From contig NW_027476154.1 of the NCBI RefSeq assembly GCF_051020955.1, forward strand, positions 186,001-250,000: a DNA stretch of 64,000 nucleotides. The letters run 5' to 3'. A model generated the notes under the pieces. The model saw only the letters and a program-made list of their open reading frames with translations. It was not told the origin of the DNA and searched no databases. This DNA is from Megalopta genalis (Eukaryota > Arthropoda > Insecta > Hymenoptera > Halictidae). A program made the translations under genes and the position numbers. This document shows, piece by piece, positions 1 to 11,149 of the stretch. Numbering within the stretch: the first letter of the stretch is position 1; every line of letters starts with the position of its first letter.

Positions 1-824
1 CGTGGAAATATCTAAAAAATATAGGTGATACGAACAATGTTTTAAAACGAATATTATAAGATATCGATGATCAGATTCGATGCTTTGTACATGCTATTCA
101 ACAAAACTATTTGTTTATACTATTCGTTATTTCTCGATATAATCATCGATTTTTCAAGTTCCATCGTATAGATATTAATCAGTGGGGTATGTAAACACTT
201 TTACAATACAATTCGAAAAGTCGTCGACTAGAACAACCGTGCCTGGGTTAAAGATTCGTTCTCGATGATCGCAAAGGATCGCATCTTAATGTCGATATTT
301 ACATCGATTTTTAAGTGAAAAAGAAAGAACTTTTATCATTAAATATATATATAATAATATAATGCGTGCCATAAACTCGAGGACCGGTCGTAAAAGTATC
401 AAAGTCGAGATCCTGGGTCTGGCCCCTTGAAAGTCCTTATAATTTTACAACCGGTCCTAAGAACCGACCGTTCATGTCACGTATTTGGGTATGCTAGAAT
501 TTCTGATTTTAATTTCTGCTTGCCCCCTCCCCCATCGGACAATGTTCTGCCCATCATCAGCACGGCATTCTAGTCTATTGATTACGGGTGAATAATGGTG
601 GGGGAGATTAACCAAGAAATTCTTATTTGTATTCTCTTCGATCGTGAATGGCCGTAACGGTACCTTAAGGGGTGAACGTTTCCTCTGCCCAATCCGCTGG
701 AAGGGCCGCGGACTGTACGCATTCTTGTAAATGAACAAGAAAACAATGTACGCAACAATCTACGTTTTCTTGGCTAATGACCGTGCCCGGCCGCTCGGTC
801 TCCCGTGCAATTTACCGTACGGTG
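1..824. other. No gene seen
   Basis: AT-rich up to about 470, then a moderately GC-rich stretch (480-820). The only open frame (472-738, minus) has no recognisable motif. It does not gain support from the arm copy, where a residue differs. Confidence 0.5.
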
Positions 825-872
825 CAGTAAATCCACCCTAATTGACGCTCAGATTGTGCACGAATTCTGTTT
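825..872 (+). mobile_element. Half of a foldback MITE terminus
   Basis: It contains the family terminus CAGTAAAT..CCCTAATTGACGCTCAG seen at 1585, 4665, 5470, 48150 and 58520. The partner terminus is not found nearby, so this is a solo end or a truncated copy. The mirror copy is at 47054-47101. Confidence 0.5.
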
Positions 873-949
873 ACACAGCTATACATATATCGATTTACCA
901 GTGAAATTCATGATGTTCGAAATAAAAATCGAGCCGTCGAAAAACTTTC

Positions 950-1582
950 GGTGTTGTTAATTATAATTGTTCAATATTGTTGATAATCATATTTTATCGA
1001 TTTATAATAGTAAATACTATAAATTATAACAATAGTAAATTCTAGCCGGACTACATAGCTTATGTGTTAATTTTATAGTAATTAATACGAATGTTAATTT
1101 CAGCAATGCTAATGCGAAAATTGACAGCAATTTCAATTTCGATGATATTAAATAATATGTTATTAAGGAATTTTCAATAAAAACAAAATGTCGAAGAAAT
1201 TTCAGAATTGTTGTATACTGTTGATAATCAAATTTCATAAATTTATATTGTCAATTGATTATACAAAAGATTAAAATATACACGCGAATATTTACGCTAA
1301 TTTCACGCTCAAAATTCTATATATGTAAATAACAATTTCAATCGCCTCTCACTTCTCATTCATCATCCGATCATCGAATACATTGATTTTCACTGCTCAC
1401 GCATCATTCGATTCCGCAGTTATACCAATTATACAATTTTAATAAAAATAACCCCGAAAATATTAAATAAATAATTAAAAATTATTTCAATTATTTTTTT
1501 CATTCTTGATACATTAAATACATATCTTTCTTATTATTAAATAAATGAATTTCCTTATATATCAAGTATGGAATTGTTATGT
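950..1582 (+). repeat. Dispersed ~640 bp repeat, copy A
   Basis: Bases 950-1582 align to 9283-9925 in the same orientation, from the TTGTTGATAATCATATTTTAT region through to the ATAAATGAATTTCCTT region, with scattered substitutions and small indels. A shorter third relative is at 48171-48600 and a fragment near 12300-12400. There is no coding signal, so this is an old dispersed repeat or segmental duplicate of unknown type. Confidence 0.7.
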
Positions 1583-1725
1583 GTACAGTAAATTCTCCCT
1601 AATTGATGCTCAGCCTTAGTAACAAAAATGGACAATTTGGGAAGAGGAGATACAATTATTCGAGCTTTGCGGTTCGTTTTTATAGTTAACGATTGCCACC
1701 AACTATAAAAACGAGCCGCGAGGCA
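1583..1725 (+). mobile_element. Foldback MITE, one-ended copy with hairpin
   Basis: It starts with the family terminus TACAGTAAATTCTCCC and ends in a strong hairpin: about 24 bases at 1664-1687 pair with 1701-1724 around a 13-base loop containing GATTGCC. TA at the outer end is consistent with a Tc1/mariner-type target. It interrupts sequence that is continuous in the related block near 9920-10100. No coding capacity. Confidence 0.65.
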
Positions 1726-2889
1726 ACGAAAGCATTCTTTTTGAAAGAAAATTGCTGCTATATTTTTAGACATAATCATTTCAAATTTATATTTATTTAT
1801 ATGTAAAATAAAATTTGTATTCTAAAGATTTCTATGGAATTTCCAATGAAATAATCATCAATTATTAATTAATAGATAATGAAACAAAAATTGAGACAAT
1901 CTTCAACGAAAAATTTTAATTCTGACCAACGATGCCCTAAAATATTGGTAGCGAAATATATTTCTTGAAATGAGGGACTCGACGAAAACTCGCCTGCGAC
2001 TCGACTTTTGGTGAACAGATGCGGACGATATATAATACTGTAAAATACTAAAATGTATAAGGGAGAGTAACGTTTTCACGAAAATACTGCTTCGCACGGA
2101 TAGATCGATATTGTCTACAATTCATCATCGGGAGGACAAGCGCAATACAAATTGAATCATTCGGAAATCTTAATCGTTTCTCATTGGTTTATTTTGAAAA
2201 TGGTGTTTTTTTTATTTTAAAAAATTTAATTTATTATTTGTATAATATTAATAATTATAATTATACATTTATTATTTAGATAACGATAAGTTATGTACAT
2301 TCTAAAAATTTCACTGAAATAGGTTGACCTTCGTACGAGCTGTAAATAATTAATGATCGCAAAAATCGCACTTTTTATCAAGAAGTGTGAGAAATTTGCA
2401 ATTTTTACAATCTTTTAACGTTTGTAACTTACCATTGCGTTAAACGATTTCAATGAAATTTTCAGCATGCGTATAACTTACCGAGATCAACAAGACGCAT
2501 TTTTTACATTTTCGTTAGATTTCATAATATAAACATCCTTTTTTATTTTTAAATAATTAACCTTCATATTTCAAAAGAAGTATTCGAAATTTATAGATTT
2601 TATCATTATTAATAAATATAATTAACTAATGATATATATTGAAATTATTTATAAATATTTTATTAAACATTCATTAGTTAAATATCTCGAAGTTCGAAAA
2701 ATCGGCAAAATCGGCAAAATTAGCCTAAAAGTGATCAAAAATAGCTTCCTCAGATAAGAAAGTTAAACAACGAGAGACTTTTACTTTGTTTTGTCATTCC
2801 AAGCATGTAATAGCAAAATTGTAACATTGTCTATTATACAGGTCCCTCTATGATCTAAAAAAAAATTCAAATCGTCTACTCTAATTTTA
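1726..2889. other. AT-rich spacer, no gene seen
   Basis: The first 190 bases resemble 10110-10290 and 58186-58410, so they belong to a dispersed repeat. From 2300 to 2760 short direct repeats recur (AAATTTCACTGAAAT and AAATTTTCAGCATG type), which also recur at 59338. The open frames are short and unsupported. Confidence 0.5.
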
Positions 2890-3110
2890 AAAAAGTTAAA
2901 ATTGCGCCTTGAGAAGTGTTCGAATGTCAGTGGGACTCACTGTATACATATAGCTGATGGCCGGTCTCGGCGACCAAGGGTTGTATTCGCGAGGCATTTT
3001 CACGCCCGGCATCTTTTTCGCCGGCATTGTTCGTCCTTGACGAATACGAGTTCTCTGTTCTTCAGCAAGGGCGAAATAAAGAGCCCTCCCAAGCATTGGC
3101 GGATTAATGC
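2890..3110 (-). pseudogene. Decayed copy of the bidirectional promoter and small-gene exon 1
   Basis: The minus strand aligns to the promoter/exon-1 region at 4200-4400. Shared elements include the ACGAACAATG start context, GAAAAAGATGCC, the CCGGCCATCAG end of exon 1, and the block with CTTGCTGAAGAACAG in place of the TATA-proximal inverted repeat. The TATA box is degraded to GAAATAAA. Just after CATCAG, where the functional relative has a GTAAGC donor, the sequence switches to a Tc1-type terminus (ACAGTGAGTCCCACTGACATT), so the exon was probably broken by a transposon end. An open frame of 66 codons remains but is unlikely to be expressed. Confidence 0.5.
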
Positions 3111-3692
3111 GTACTGGTGCCCGAGGCGCGATACAAAATTGAAATCCCTAATACGCTATGACACGCTATGACAAATAGAGCGATTATTAAAAAAAGTTTT
3201 ATTTGAAAATAAAAACTTTATTTATGGCATTGAGAAATTAATTTCAATAACAGCTTTTCTGGACTTTTGCTAGTGCACAGTCGAATGCATGTGTAGATTT
3301 CAGCTAGCGACTTGCGTTCATTTGTCGCATATGCATTGCATTTATATCATTTTACTACATGAAATAATATCACGTTGTTCGTTTCAACAGACAGCTGTTA
3401 TATTATGTATAAAAAAATAAAATACTACTAATTTATCAATATGTAATTTAACCAAAGTAATACATGTTTGCTGGCTTTAAATGGACTTACATCATTTTCA
3501 TAATTAGTCAATTGTAATAATCATTTAATTTCAATTATGAAATTTTAAATATCATTCGAAATATATTTTCTATTAATCCATATAATTTTGTTTATTAATA
3601 ATTACAATAAATAAAATAGGAGTCTCGTTTCTTATTTTGAACGTTAAATATATTTATATATTGTTAAACTTAAAATAAGATATTGTTATTAT
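3111..3692. other. AT-rich intergenic region, no gene seen
   Basis: No open frame, repeat array or transposon terminus that I can support. It lies downstream of the small minus-strand gene and probably holds its 3' UTR. Confidence 0.5.
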
Positions 3693-4298
3693 TTATTTAC
3701 TCTCTTTATGTGGCGGTGTTTTGAAATAGTCATGATGCACAGGCGTTACATAATGTAATAACTGTTTCATATCCTTATATTTTTCGTATGTAACAGATCT
3801 CTCGGCATCGCTATACAAAGATGACATTTGAAAACATTAATTCCACTTGGATATCTCCCGCATCACTATACCTGCAGGAAAATTCTTCATACCATCGAAT
3901 GCCCCCTTTCATGCTAAACAACTTTTGTAGGAACATGTTTTCGATAACTTCACCCTGTAAATATATCCAATAACAAAGGTACTGTAAATAACCAGGCCAT
4001 AATTAGTCCCCGTAGGTTCTGCTTTCCCTTGCAAATCATAATTTTCATCAAGGCTCGGTGCGAGCCTGTTTACAATGGTTCCTTCAATTGACTCATTTGC
4101 ACTAGCTCGGCCTAATCCGCCGCTGTTCTTTTTCTTTTAATTTAACCGAACGAACCGATCCTTGTAAAATCCGTATGACACGACCGGTCATCGCAGGTAC
4201 ATGTGCTTACCTGATAGCCGGCCGCGGTGGCTAATGGTTTTCCACGGGAGACGTTTTCATACCTGGCGCATTTTTTTCGGGTAGTATCCTTTTGTCAT
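3693..4298 (-). pseudogene. Unrecognised three-exon small gene, frameshifted in exon 1 (left-arm copy)
   Basis: Function unknown. Reading the minus strand, exon 1 runs 4298-4211 and ends in CAG before a strong GTAAGC donor. Exon 2 (3954-3872) follows a TTTACAG acceptor. Exon 3 (3810-3693) follows a 61-base intron and ends in TAA. Phases agree (0, then 2), and exons 2-3 give 66 continuous residues including YEEFS, KYKDMKQLL and DYFKTPPHKE. Exon 1 is basic and would add 29 residues, for about 95 in all. However, the run of seven A (4271-4277 as T) puts the ATG out of frame with the donor; the diverged copy at 54928 is in frame. No signal peptide or membrane segment is visible. The gene is divergent from the GNAT gene, with its ATG about 50 bases from the GNAT TATA box. 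It could be a young pseudogene, or a live gene with a homopolymer sequencing error. Confidence 0.4.
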
Positions 4299-4320
4299 TG
4301 TTCGTCTTTGCTGATTAGGA

Positions 4321-4392
4321 CGTTCTGTCCTTTAGCAAGGACAGTATAAATACCCTGCCGATGTCAACGGAAACACTCATTCTGTGATCAGT
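4321..4392 (+). promoter_or_regulatory. Compact bidirectional promoter (left arm)
   Basis: TATAAATA at 4345-4352 is followed by an arthropod-type initiator TCATTC at 4377-4382 (A at 4379, 34 bases from the TATA start). A second TCAGTG is at 4388. Immediately upstream of the TATA box is an 8-base perfect inverted repeat with a 4-base loop, CTGTCCTT / AAGGACAG (4325-4344). The opposite-strand gene starts at 4298, so both genes must share this interval. The diverged third copy keeps the TATA box and all but one base of the inverted repeat. Confidence 0.6.
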
Positions 4393-4479
4393 GCAGCAGT
4401 GATCAGTGCGAAGACCTCGGCGAATTTTCTCAGTTAATTTTCCCAGTGAAGTATAGTGAGAATTTCTTAGTGAACTAAA

Positions 4480-6465
4480 ATGGAATGGTACGTACATTTT
4501 TGCTATATTCTTCCGCGAACATTCTTCAGTCACTTGTTTTGATTAATGTTTTCCGTGTGTCGGGTATAAGAAAGACAATTTATTTTTACGAATTTAAATA
4601 TTTATAAATAAAATATATTTTTCATCGAGATATGAGTCAACCTCTATTTTGGCCGGATACGGAGAATTCTCCCTAATTGACGCTCGGATAGTGCACGAAG
4701 ATGGACAAGTCGTGAAGAGGAGATCCGATTATTCAAATTTGTAAATTGAAATCTTGAAAATTAGAAAATTTAAATACTAGATAATTTAAAAAATGTACAT
4801 TTATATATATAGAAATCGGAGAACTTAAAAATCGTGAATTTGTAAATCAAAGAATTTAGAAATTAAAATGATAAGATTTAGAAAATTTGGGAAGCAGATG
4901 ATTTAAAAATTTGTAAATTTAAGAGTCGGAAATCTTAAAAAGCGTAAATGCAGAAATCAAACAATTCAGAAATCGAAACGGTAAGAACTAGAACATTTAG
5001 AAACCAGTTGATAACAATTAAAATTTCAGAAAACTGAAAAATCGTGAATTTATAAATCAAAGAATTTAGAAATTGAAATCTTAAAAATTTGATCATATAG
5101 AAATCAGCTGACTTCGAAATTGTAAATTTATAAATCAGAGAATTTAAAAACCGTCAATTTGATTTGAATTGGAATTGGAATCTTAAAAATCAGAAACTAC
5201 AGAAACCAGATAATTTCGAAATTATGAATTTAGAAGTATGCGCATTGAAACATCGTGCCATTCGAAACGGATGGATCGAGAAATTGCAAGTTTTTCGGAA
5301 CGGAAAAATGTGTTTAATCCTGGCGTATAGATATTTCCAATCTATTCGCTTATAAAAACGAGTCGTCTACAAAGTTGTCGATTCACCGATAACTATAAAA
5401 ACGAGCCGCGAGGCTCGAGTAATCGTGTCTCCTCTTCCCAGATTGTCCATTTCTGTGCGTAATCCGAGCGTCAGTTAGGGAGACATTACTGTATCTCCAA
5501 ACGTTTCTGGAAACTTGATTCGATTAAAGCTTCCGTCGTTTAATATACCGTTTAATATTACGTGCATACTAATTAATTGTTTCTTTTCGTTCAGTTCCAG
5601 AACTAATACTGAATCCTGCATTGAGTGGGGCTCCATAGAAGGTGGAGAAATCGAGTTCGAGTCTCTGACGGAGGATACTTTGGAGGGAGCATTACAAGTA
5701 ATAAGGAAAAGCTTTTTCCCCAACGAGAGCATCTGCAAAGCCGTAAATCTGATATCGGCGCCTTGTAGCGTCAGAGCGCTCGAGGAGCTCTGTGTGGAAA
5801 TTGCTAAAGACGGTGTCAGCATTGTTGCAGTCGACGTCAAGACTGGGGAAGTTGTTGGTGTTGTTCTCAATAAAATTAAGATATTGAGAGATCATCCGAT
5901 GCCGAGAGATCCTGTAACTAACCCGCGACGTCCGTGTGGGCGCCCACCGTTTCGTCGACATCGCCCGGTCCTCTGGCGACCTTGCCAAAAGAGTTGGCTT
6001 GAAAGATTCAAGGATAATTGCGTACATCACCGGGTCAGGGGCTACGTAGATTTTCTGATTGCTATACACAGCAAGATAAATTTATTCAAATATTATAATA
6101 TTGATTGTATTATGGAGTTGATGTTCCTGGCTACGCTGCCGGAGATGCAGCAGCGAAAAATTGGCGAGGGCTTAGTGTCCGTGTCCGTGGAGGTTGCCAA
6201 TGCGCTGAATAATGGACAGCAAGTGAAAGTACCGATATCTGACACTGGAATTAATAGCGTGATCCATAATTTTCTGAGCATACCGAAGTTAGTGACTGCA
6301 ATCATGACTTCCAATTACGCGCAGATCATCGCGAGGAGGTGCCGCTTAAAGGTCTTGGAAAGGATTAATTACAGGGGCTTTCGTTATAGTGACGTATCGT
6401 TCCGCAAGAGAATAGGGAAGGAGCATCGTGACTTCACTGTTGTAGCCAAGAAAATAAAGAACTAA
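4480..6465 (+). CDS. GNAT-family N-acetyltransferase, insect AANAT-like (left-arm copy)
   Basis: Predicted to transfer an acetyl group from acetyl-CoA to an amine; the substrate is not deducible. Model: exon 1 is ATGGAATG (4480-4487), followed by a GTACGT donor. The intron is 1107 bases. Exon 2 (5595-6465) starts after TTTCTTTTCGTTCAG. The alternative acceptor six bases later would create a stop at the junction, which fixes the choice. The product is 292 residues. Motif A is MFLATLPEMQQRKIGEGLV at about residues 179-197, with R-x-x-G-x-G for acetyl-CoA binding. The later NYAQIIARRC segment fits the motif-B region. There is no signal peptide or membrane segment, so it is likely cytosolic. A Pro/Arg-rich stretch (about 105-130) is unlike typical family members and is the most diverged part between paralogues. 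A TATA/Inr promoter lies 100-135 bases upstream. The right-arm copy differs by one residue (V/A); the tandem copy at 52919 is much more diverged. Confidence 0.8.
4658..5493 (+). mobile_element. Foldback MITE-derived repeat inside the GNAT intron
   Basis: The ends are inverted copies: TACGGAGAATTCTCCC on the left and, reversed, TACAGTAATGTCTCCC on the right. Each is followed by TAACTGACGCTCGGAT-type sequence, a GGACAA..GGGAAGAGGAGA block and hairpin-forming GAGCCGCGAGGCTCG. The ends are bounded by TA. The interior (4740-5170) is a degenerate A-rich tandem repeat built on AAATC..GAATTTAGAAAT. The same insertion sits in the intron of the third GNAT copy (53917-54543), so it predates the tandem duplication. 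Confidence 0.65.
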
Positions 6466-6547
6466 TCGACGGTTCAGAAGATATCGCAATGTCAAGAAAA
6501 TTATATTTTATTTAGTATTTGCTTGTATTTAACAGGATTTCTATAAT

Positions 6548-6905
6548 TTCGACCGAAATTGTCAATTATTATCTTCGAAATTATCATCTTTGAAATTATT
6601 AATTCTGAAATTATCATTTTCGAAATTGTTATCTTCAAAATTGTTATCTTCGACATTGATATCTTCGAAATCATTATCTTCGAAATTACTATCTTCGAAA
6701 TTATTACCTTCGAAATTATCCCAGAAATTATTCTAGAAATTATTATTTTTGAAATTGTTATCCTAGAAATTACTATCTTTGTAATTGTTATTCTAGAAAG
6801 TGTTGTCTCCGAAATTGTTGTCTTTGGAAATATAATTCTCGAAATTATTATCTTTGAAATTATTATCCTTGAAATTATTGTCATTAAAATTATCATCGAA
6901 ATGAT
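6548..6905 (+). repeat. 15 bp degenerate minisatellite 3' of GNAT
   Basis: About 23 units of GAAATTATTATCTTC and variants. Because the unit is five codons long and lacks stops in several frames, it creates spurious open frames on both strands (IFEI-type on plus, ISKI-type and DNNF-type on minus). It begins 83 bases after the GNAT stop and is present beside all three GNAT copies. Confidence 0.85.
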
Positions 6906-8129
6906 TGAAATAACACCAATTGGCTAAAATATATTCGCTATGCAATCTCGTCGATGTAACACTTATCAATGAAAAGTGTAGAAACAAAACAATGAAATTT
7001 ATACTTTTCTGCCAGGTTTCTCGTCGTTTCAGCCACTTCATGAAGGAACGGAGATCAGGCACTCGCGATCGGGCACTAATACTAAATAATCCAAACGGCG
7101 CGAAAGCGAAGATTTCACCCTTTGAAATGTATCTAAGAACACCATTCTACAGTTTTTTTTGTTAACAAAGTTACGGTATTTTGAATTTCAGAATTTCATT
7201 CGGAAGAGAATCCAAGGTGCTATACGATGGCAAACAAAAATCATAGATCAATACTTTCGGGCTCATTCGAAAGGGGAGACTTCGTTCGTTAAAATAATTG
7301 TGATTGCGTTTGCCAAACAATTTTTTGAACCACTCAGATCTATGCGAATATGAGAAATCGACAGGACGGAACCATTTTTATTTACAGTGCAGGGTATTAA
7401 CGAAATAAAATTTATAAAACAGGAGAATTAAGATGCTACGAAACTGGGAAATTGGACTTCTAAAATGAGTAGAAAAACACCACCCTACGATATTTTTTAA
7501 CGAAGTTATGGTATTCTGAATTTCGAAAAATGTTCGCCTAGAATTCCACGACCTCAGAAATCACATTAATCTTCTATACTTTTTTTCAAAACTGCTATAA
7601 ATTTGCAACAAAGTATCGCAGATCAACGTTCTTGGATTCGTTGGAAAGGGAATACTTCGTTCCACAGAATCACGGTGATTTCATACGCCGGAGAAACGTT
7701 TCGAACTTATCAGAAGCACGCGAATTTGAAAAATGACCAACAAAGTTTCATTTTCGCTTATCGCTCGAGTTCCATCGAACCATTTTTCGTTTCGTGCGAT
7801 TTATGGTGTAGTGCCGGCCGTGCGTAGAGCCAAAAATATTCGCGCTGAGTCGGAAATGTGATTATCATGTTCGCGCGACCTTTACGAAGGCGGCTGGCCA
7901 CCCCCGGCCGCCGAAATTCAATTGGTCCAGCAAGTTTCGGTTGATCCAGCGAATCAGAATTTGGTGAAATATCGTTGGCGCACTTGTAACAATGACACGG
8001 AGTCACTACAGCTTCAGATGATCGCGATTAGGGCAAATTTCGCAGGAGTTAAACGATTACGCTGATTCTGGCTCGTGAGCACGCGTCGCGACGGATAATT
8101 TACGATTTTTCGATGATTTTTATGTCGAA
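6906..8129. repeat. Degenerate ~350 bp direct repeats, no gene
   Basis: Segments starting near 7163 and 7500 align with each other: an AACGAAGTTATGGTATTCTGAATTTC-like start, then AGATCAA..TTCG..GAAAGGG..ACTTCGTTC. A third relative lies at 50040-50120. The open frames here differ in frame between units and show no family motif. The GC-rich end (7810-8060, with CCGGCCGCCGAAATTC) is conserved in the third copy at about 49000-49230 but has no recognisable product. Confidence 0.5.
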
Positions 8130-8900
8130 ATTATGAATGTCGGACAATTTTATTTCATAATTTTAATTGCTCCTGAACAAAAAATTTTCATCCCCTTTTT
8201 ATTTTCTGCACGGTGAAACTGCCCCTTTAACAACGACATCCTGATGTTATCCCATTTTCTTGTATATTTTGCAAATTTATCAGGTATTAAAATAATGCGT
8301 ATAATAAAATTTGAACTTTTTATCCCCTTTACCTATTTTTTTTTAGAGCGGAACAGCCCCTTTTTAATTGCGATATGTAGATGTTACCCTATTTTTGTAT
8401 ATGTTATCAAAATTCTCATGACATTAAAAAGCTGTTTATAACATAAATTAAATTTTTCATGCCTTCCTTACTTTCTTCAGGGTGAAACTACCGCCTTAAT
8501 AACGATGTCTAGATATTACCTATCTCCATGTTTATTTCTAAAATTTTACCGTATATTAATAAAATATTTGCAGTGAAAATTAAATGTTTCATCCCTTTTT
8601 ATTTTTCGTAGTACGAAACTACCCCCTGAATGAATGTGGTATCTTGTAGATGTTTCCCTCTCTGCATAATTATTTCTACAATTTTATTGGATATTAAGAA
8701 ATTACTTCCAGCGAAAATTAGATTTTGCACCCCTTTTTATTTTCTTTGAGATAGAACTTCCATATTTTTAAAATTGCACCAGATATTAAAAAAATTTAAG
8801 ATAAAAACTTAAAGATATTAAAAAATTGAATTTCTTTCCTTCGTTTATATTTTTAAGGGTAAAACTATCCCCTCCTTGCTCGAATGATATATATTCGATA
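8130..8900 (+). repeat. ~125 bp degenerate tandem array
   Basis: About six units, each containing CATCCCTTTTTATTTTCT, GGTGAAACTACCCCCTT and GATGTTACCCTAT-like blocks followed by an AT-rich tail ending in GATATTAA. Identity between units looks moderate. No coding signal. The mirror is at 39025-39795, and two partial units sit at 48610-48850. Confidence 0.7.
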
Positions 8901-9282
8901 TGTACTAAATATTCAAAAATATGTTACAATAAAAATTGAATATGTTGTCATTTAAAACAATGCAGTCATATAATGTAACAAATATAAATTTTCTGTCTCG
9001 TGTAGAATTTATTAACGACAGAGTATGCTAATCAACATGACAATGAAAGAAATCGTATTTCAAGGGGTTAATTACGTCGGAGAATCTGTAAAATTTTTTC
9101 TCCGAGGAATTTATAAATAGCCCGAGGCTATACGAATATTAAAAACTTTATAATGAAGGGATCGGAATAGTTGAATTTTGTGGAAGGGTAATTATTCCTC
9201 AGACGAAGTTTGGTTGTTGACAGGAACAGCGATTCTTCGAACGAAATTTAAAATAAAAATTGAAATATCATAAGAATTTTAT
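8901..9282. other. No gene seen
   Basis: AT-rich spacer between the tandem array and repeat copy B; no supported feature. Confidence 0.5.
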
Positions 9283-9925
9283 ATTGTTCAACATTGTTGA
9301 TAATCATATTTTATCAATTTATAATGGTAAATAATATAAATTATAACAATAGTAAGTTCTAGCCAGACCACATAGCTTATGTTAATTTTATAGCAATTAC
9401 AATTTGAACGACACCAGTTAATGTTAGATTAATACGAATTTTAATTTCAGCAATGCGAATGCGAAAATTTACAGCAATTTGAATTTCGATGATATTAAAT
9501 GATATGTTATTAAGGAATTTCAATAAAAGCAAAATGTCGAAGAATTTTCAGAGTTGTTGTATACTGTTGATAATCAAATTTCATCAATTTATATTGTCAA
9601 TTGATTGTACAAAAAATTAAAATATACACGCGAATATTTACGCTAATTTCACGCACTATATTCTCGACATATGTAAATAACAATCTCAATCGCCTCTCAC
9701 TTCTCAATCATCAGCCGATCATTGAATACATTGATTTTCACTTCTCTCGCATCATTCGATTCCGCAGTTATATCAATTATACAATTTTAATTAAAATAAT
9801 CCCGAAAATATTATATAACTAATTAAAAATTGTTTCAATTATTGTTTTCATTCGTGATACACTAAATACGTAGCTTTCTCGTTATTAAATAAATGAATTT
9901 CCTTGTATATCAATTATGGAATTTA
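9283..9925 (+). repeat. Dispersed ~640 bp repeat, copy B
   Basis: Direct repeat of 950-1582. It includes an extra AATTTGAACGACACCAGTTAATG-type segment near 9400 that is missing from copy A but is echoed at 12345-12370. The mirror is at 38000-38642. Confidence 0.7.
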
Positions 9926-11149
9926 TATACATCCATATTTCGGTTTCGTGAAATACTAAATAGAATTGATTCTCATATTATACAATAATTGAATTTTCGA
10001 ACGTGATAATTATGGCATGGAACTCTTGGGAATTATAGCTGTGTTTGATTATTGAAGCACATTAGCGAGCCGAGAGATGACCAAGCAATATTAATTATGA
10101 TTTCGAAAGTTTTCTTTTCGAAAGAAAATTACTGCTATATTTTTAGACACAATTTTTTTAACTTTATATTTATGTATATATGTACAAGAAAACTTTAATT
10201 CTGAAGATTTCTACTTAATTACCAATGAAATAATTATCAATTATGAATGATTTGAAAATTAAATAAACATGGAGACAATCTTTAACAAAAATGTACGTGT
10301 ACATATCCATTTATTACTAATGATTTTATTCTCCACGATCTTCATGAAACTTCTTTGAAAATAGGTTTTAATAATTATTTCATATAAGTTCGTAACTAAA
10401 ATAAATATTATAATTAAAATAAATATATTTATTTATGGAAAATGTTTTCTGTTCTTGATTTTCACGTAACTTCAACCAATGTAATATTTAATTATCATTA
10501 CACATAAATTCAATTTAAATGAATGTTGAAATAATCGTAAGAATAATACGCGGTTGTATTTGTTTATAGAAGGTGATTTTCTCTCGTTAATTTTCATCGA
10601 ACTGCAGAGGAAATAATAATAATAATTATTATTATTATGAACAAATTTCATTAAAATAGTTCCCAATTATTAAAAGGAGAATACGTTCGATAATGAATTT
10701 CTCCTGACGAATTGCACAGAGATTATTACAACAACAAATGTATATTTTATATAGACATGTAAAATCAGTGGCCTAATCGAAGCTTATCAAACATTCACGA
10801 AACCAGTACGAAATAATCCTTGCGCTGATAGCTGGCTCATTATCAATCCATCAAATCCATAATCCCCTATGCAACAAATACGACGTGAACTCGAAAGTCG
10901 ATCATTCTCTTTCTCGTCGATCAATACCGTTGAGAGTTTCGCAAAATTTTCCGCGAAAATCTCGCATCAAACATAATTCCGCTATTCGAGTTTAGTTAAA
11001 TGTGAATTCGAGCCGAATGATTTCGCACGATCCATCAAATGATAAATGTCGTCGACTGTAGAAATACTATACATTAAAAAATCACAGCAGAAGCTCAATG
11101 ATTGTAAGAATCGTTGTAATACATGGCAGAATTCCGATACATGCAAAAT
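9926..11149. other. AT-rich, no gene seen
   Basis: 10110-10290 resembles 1740-1910 (dispersed repeat). A short AAT/ATT microsatellite at 10611-10640 differs in phase between the arms. Bases 10780-11050 are less AT-rich, with several TCGA-type CpGs, but have no coherent reading frame. Confidence 0.5.

Noticed and set aside
1664..1724. Hairpin considered as a tRNA or microRNA gene
   Set aside because: The same stem recurs in every MITE copy and lacks tRNA landmarks; explained by the foldback element.
5475..6314. Minus-strand frames of 125-131 codons within the GNAT gene (and mirrors)
   Set aside because: Antisense shadows of the GNAT exon, which has the family motif and splice support.
6501..6927. 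IFEI/ISKI repeat proteins on both strands (and mirrors at 40998-41424, 52633-52830)
   Set aside because: Artefacts of the 15 bp minisatellite; frame and length vary between copies.
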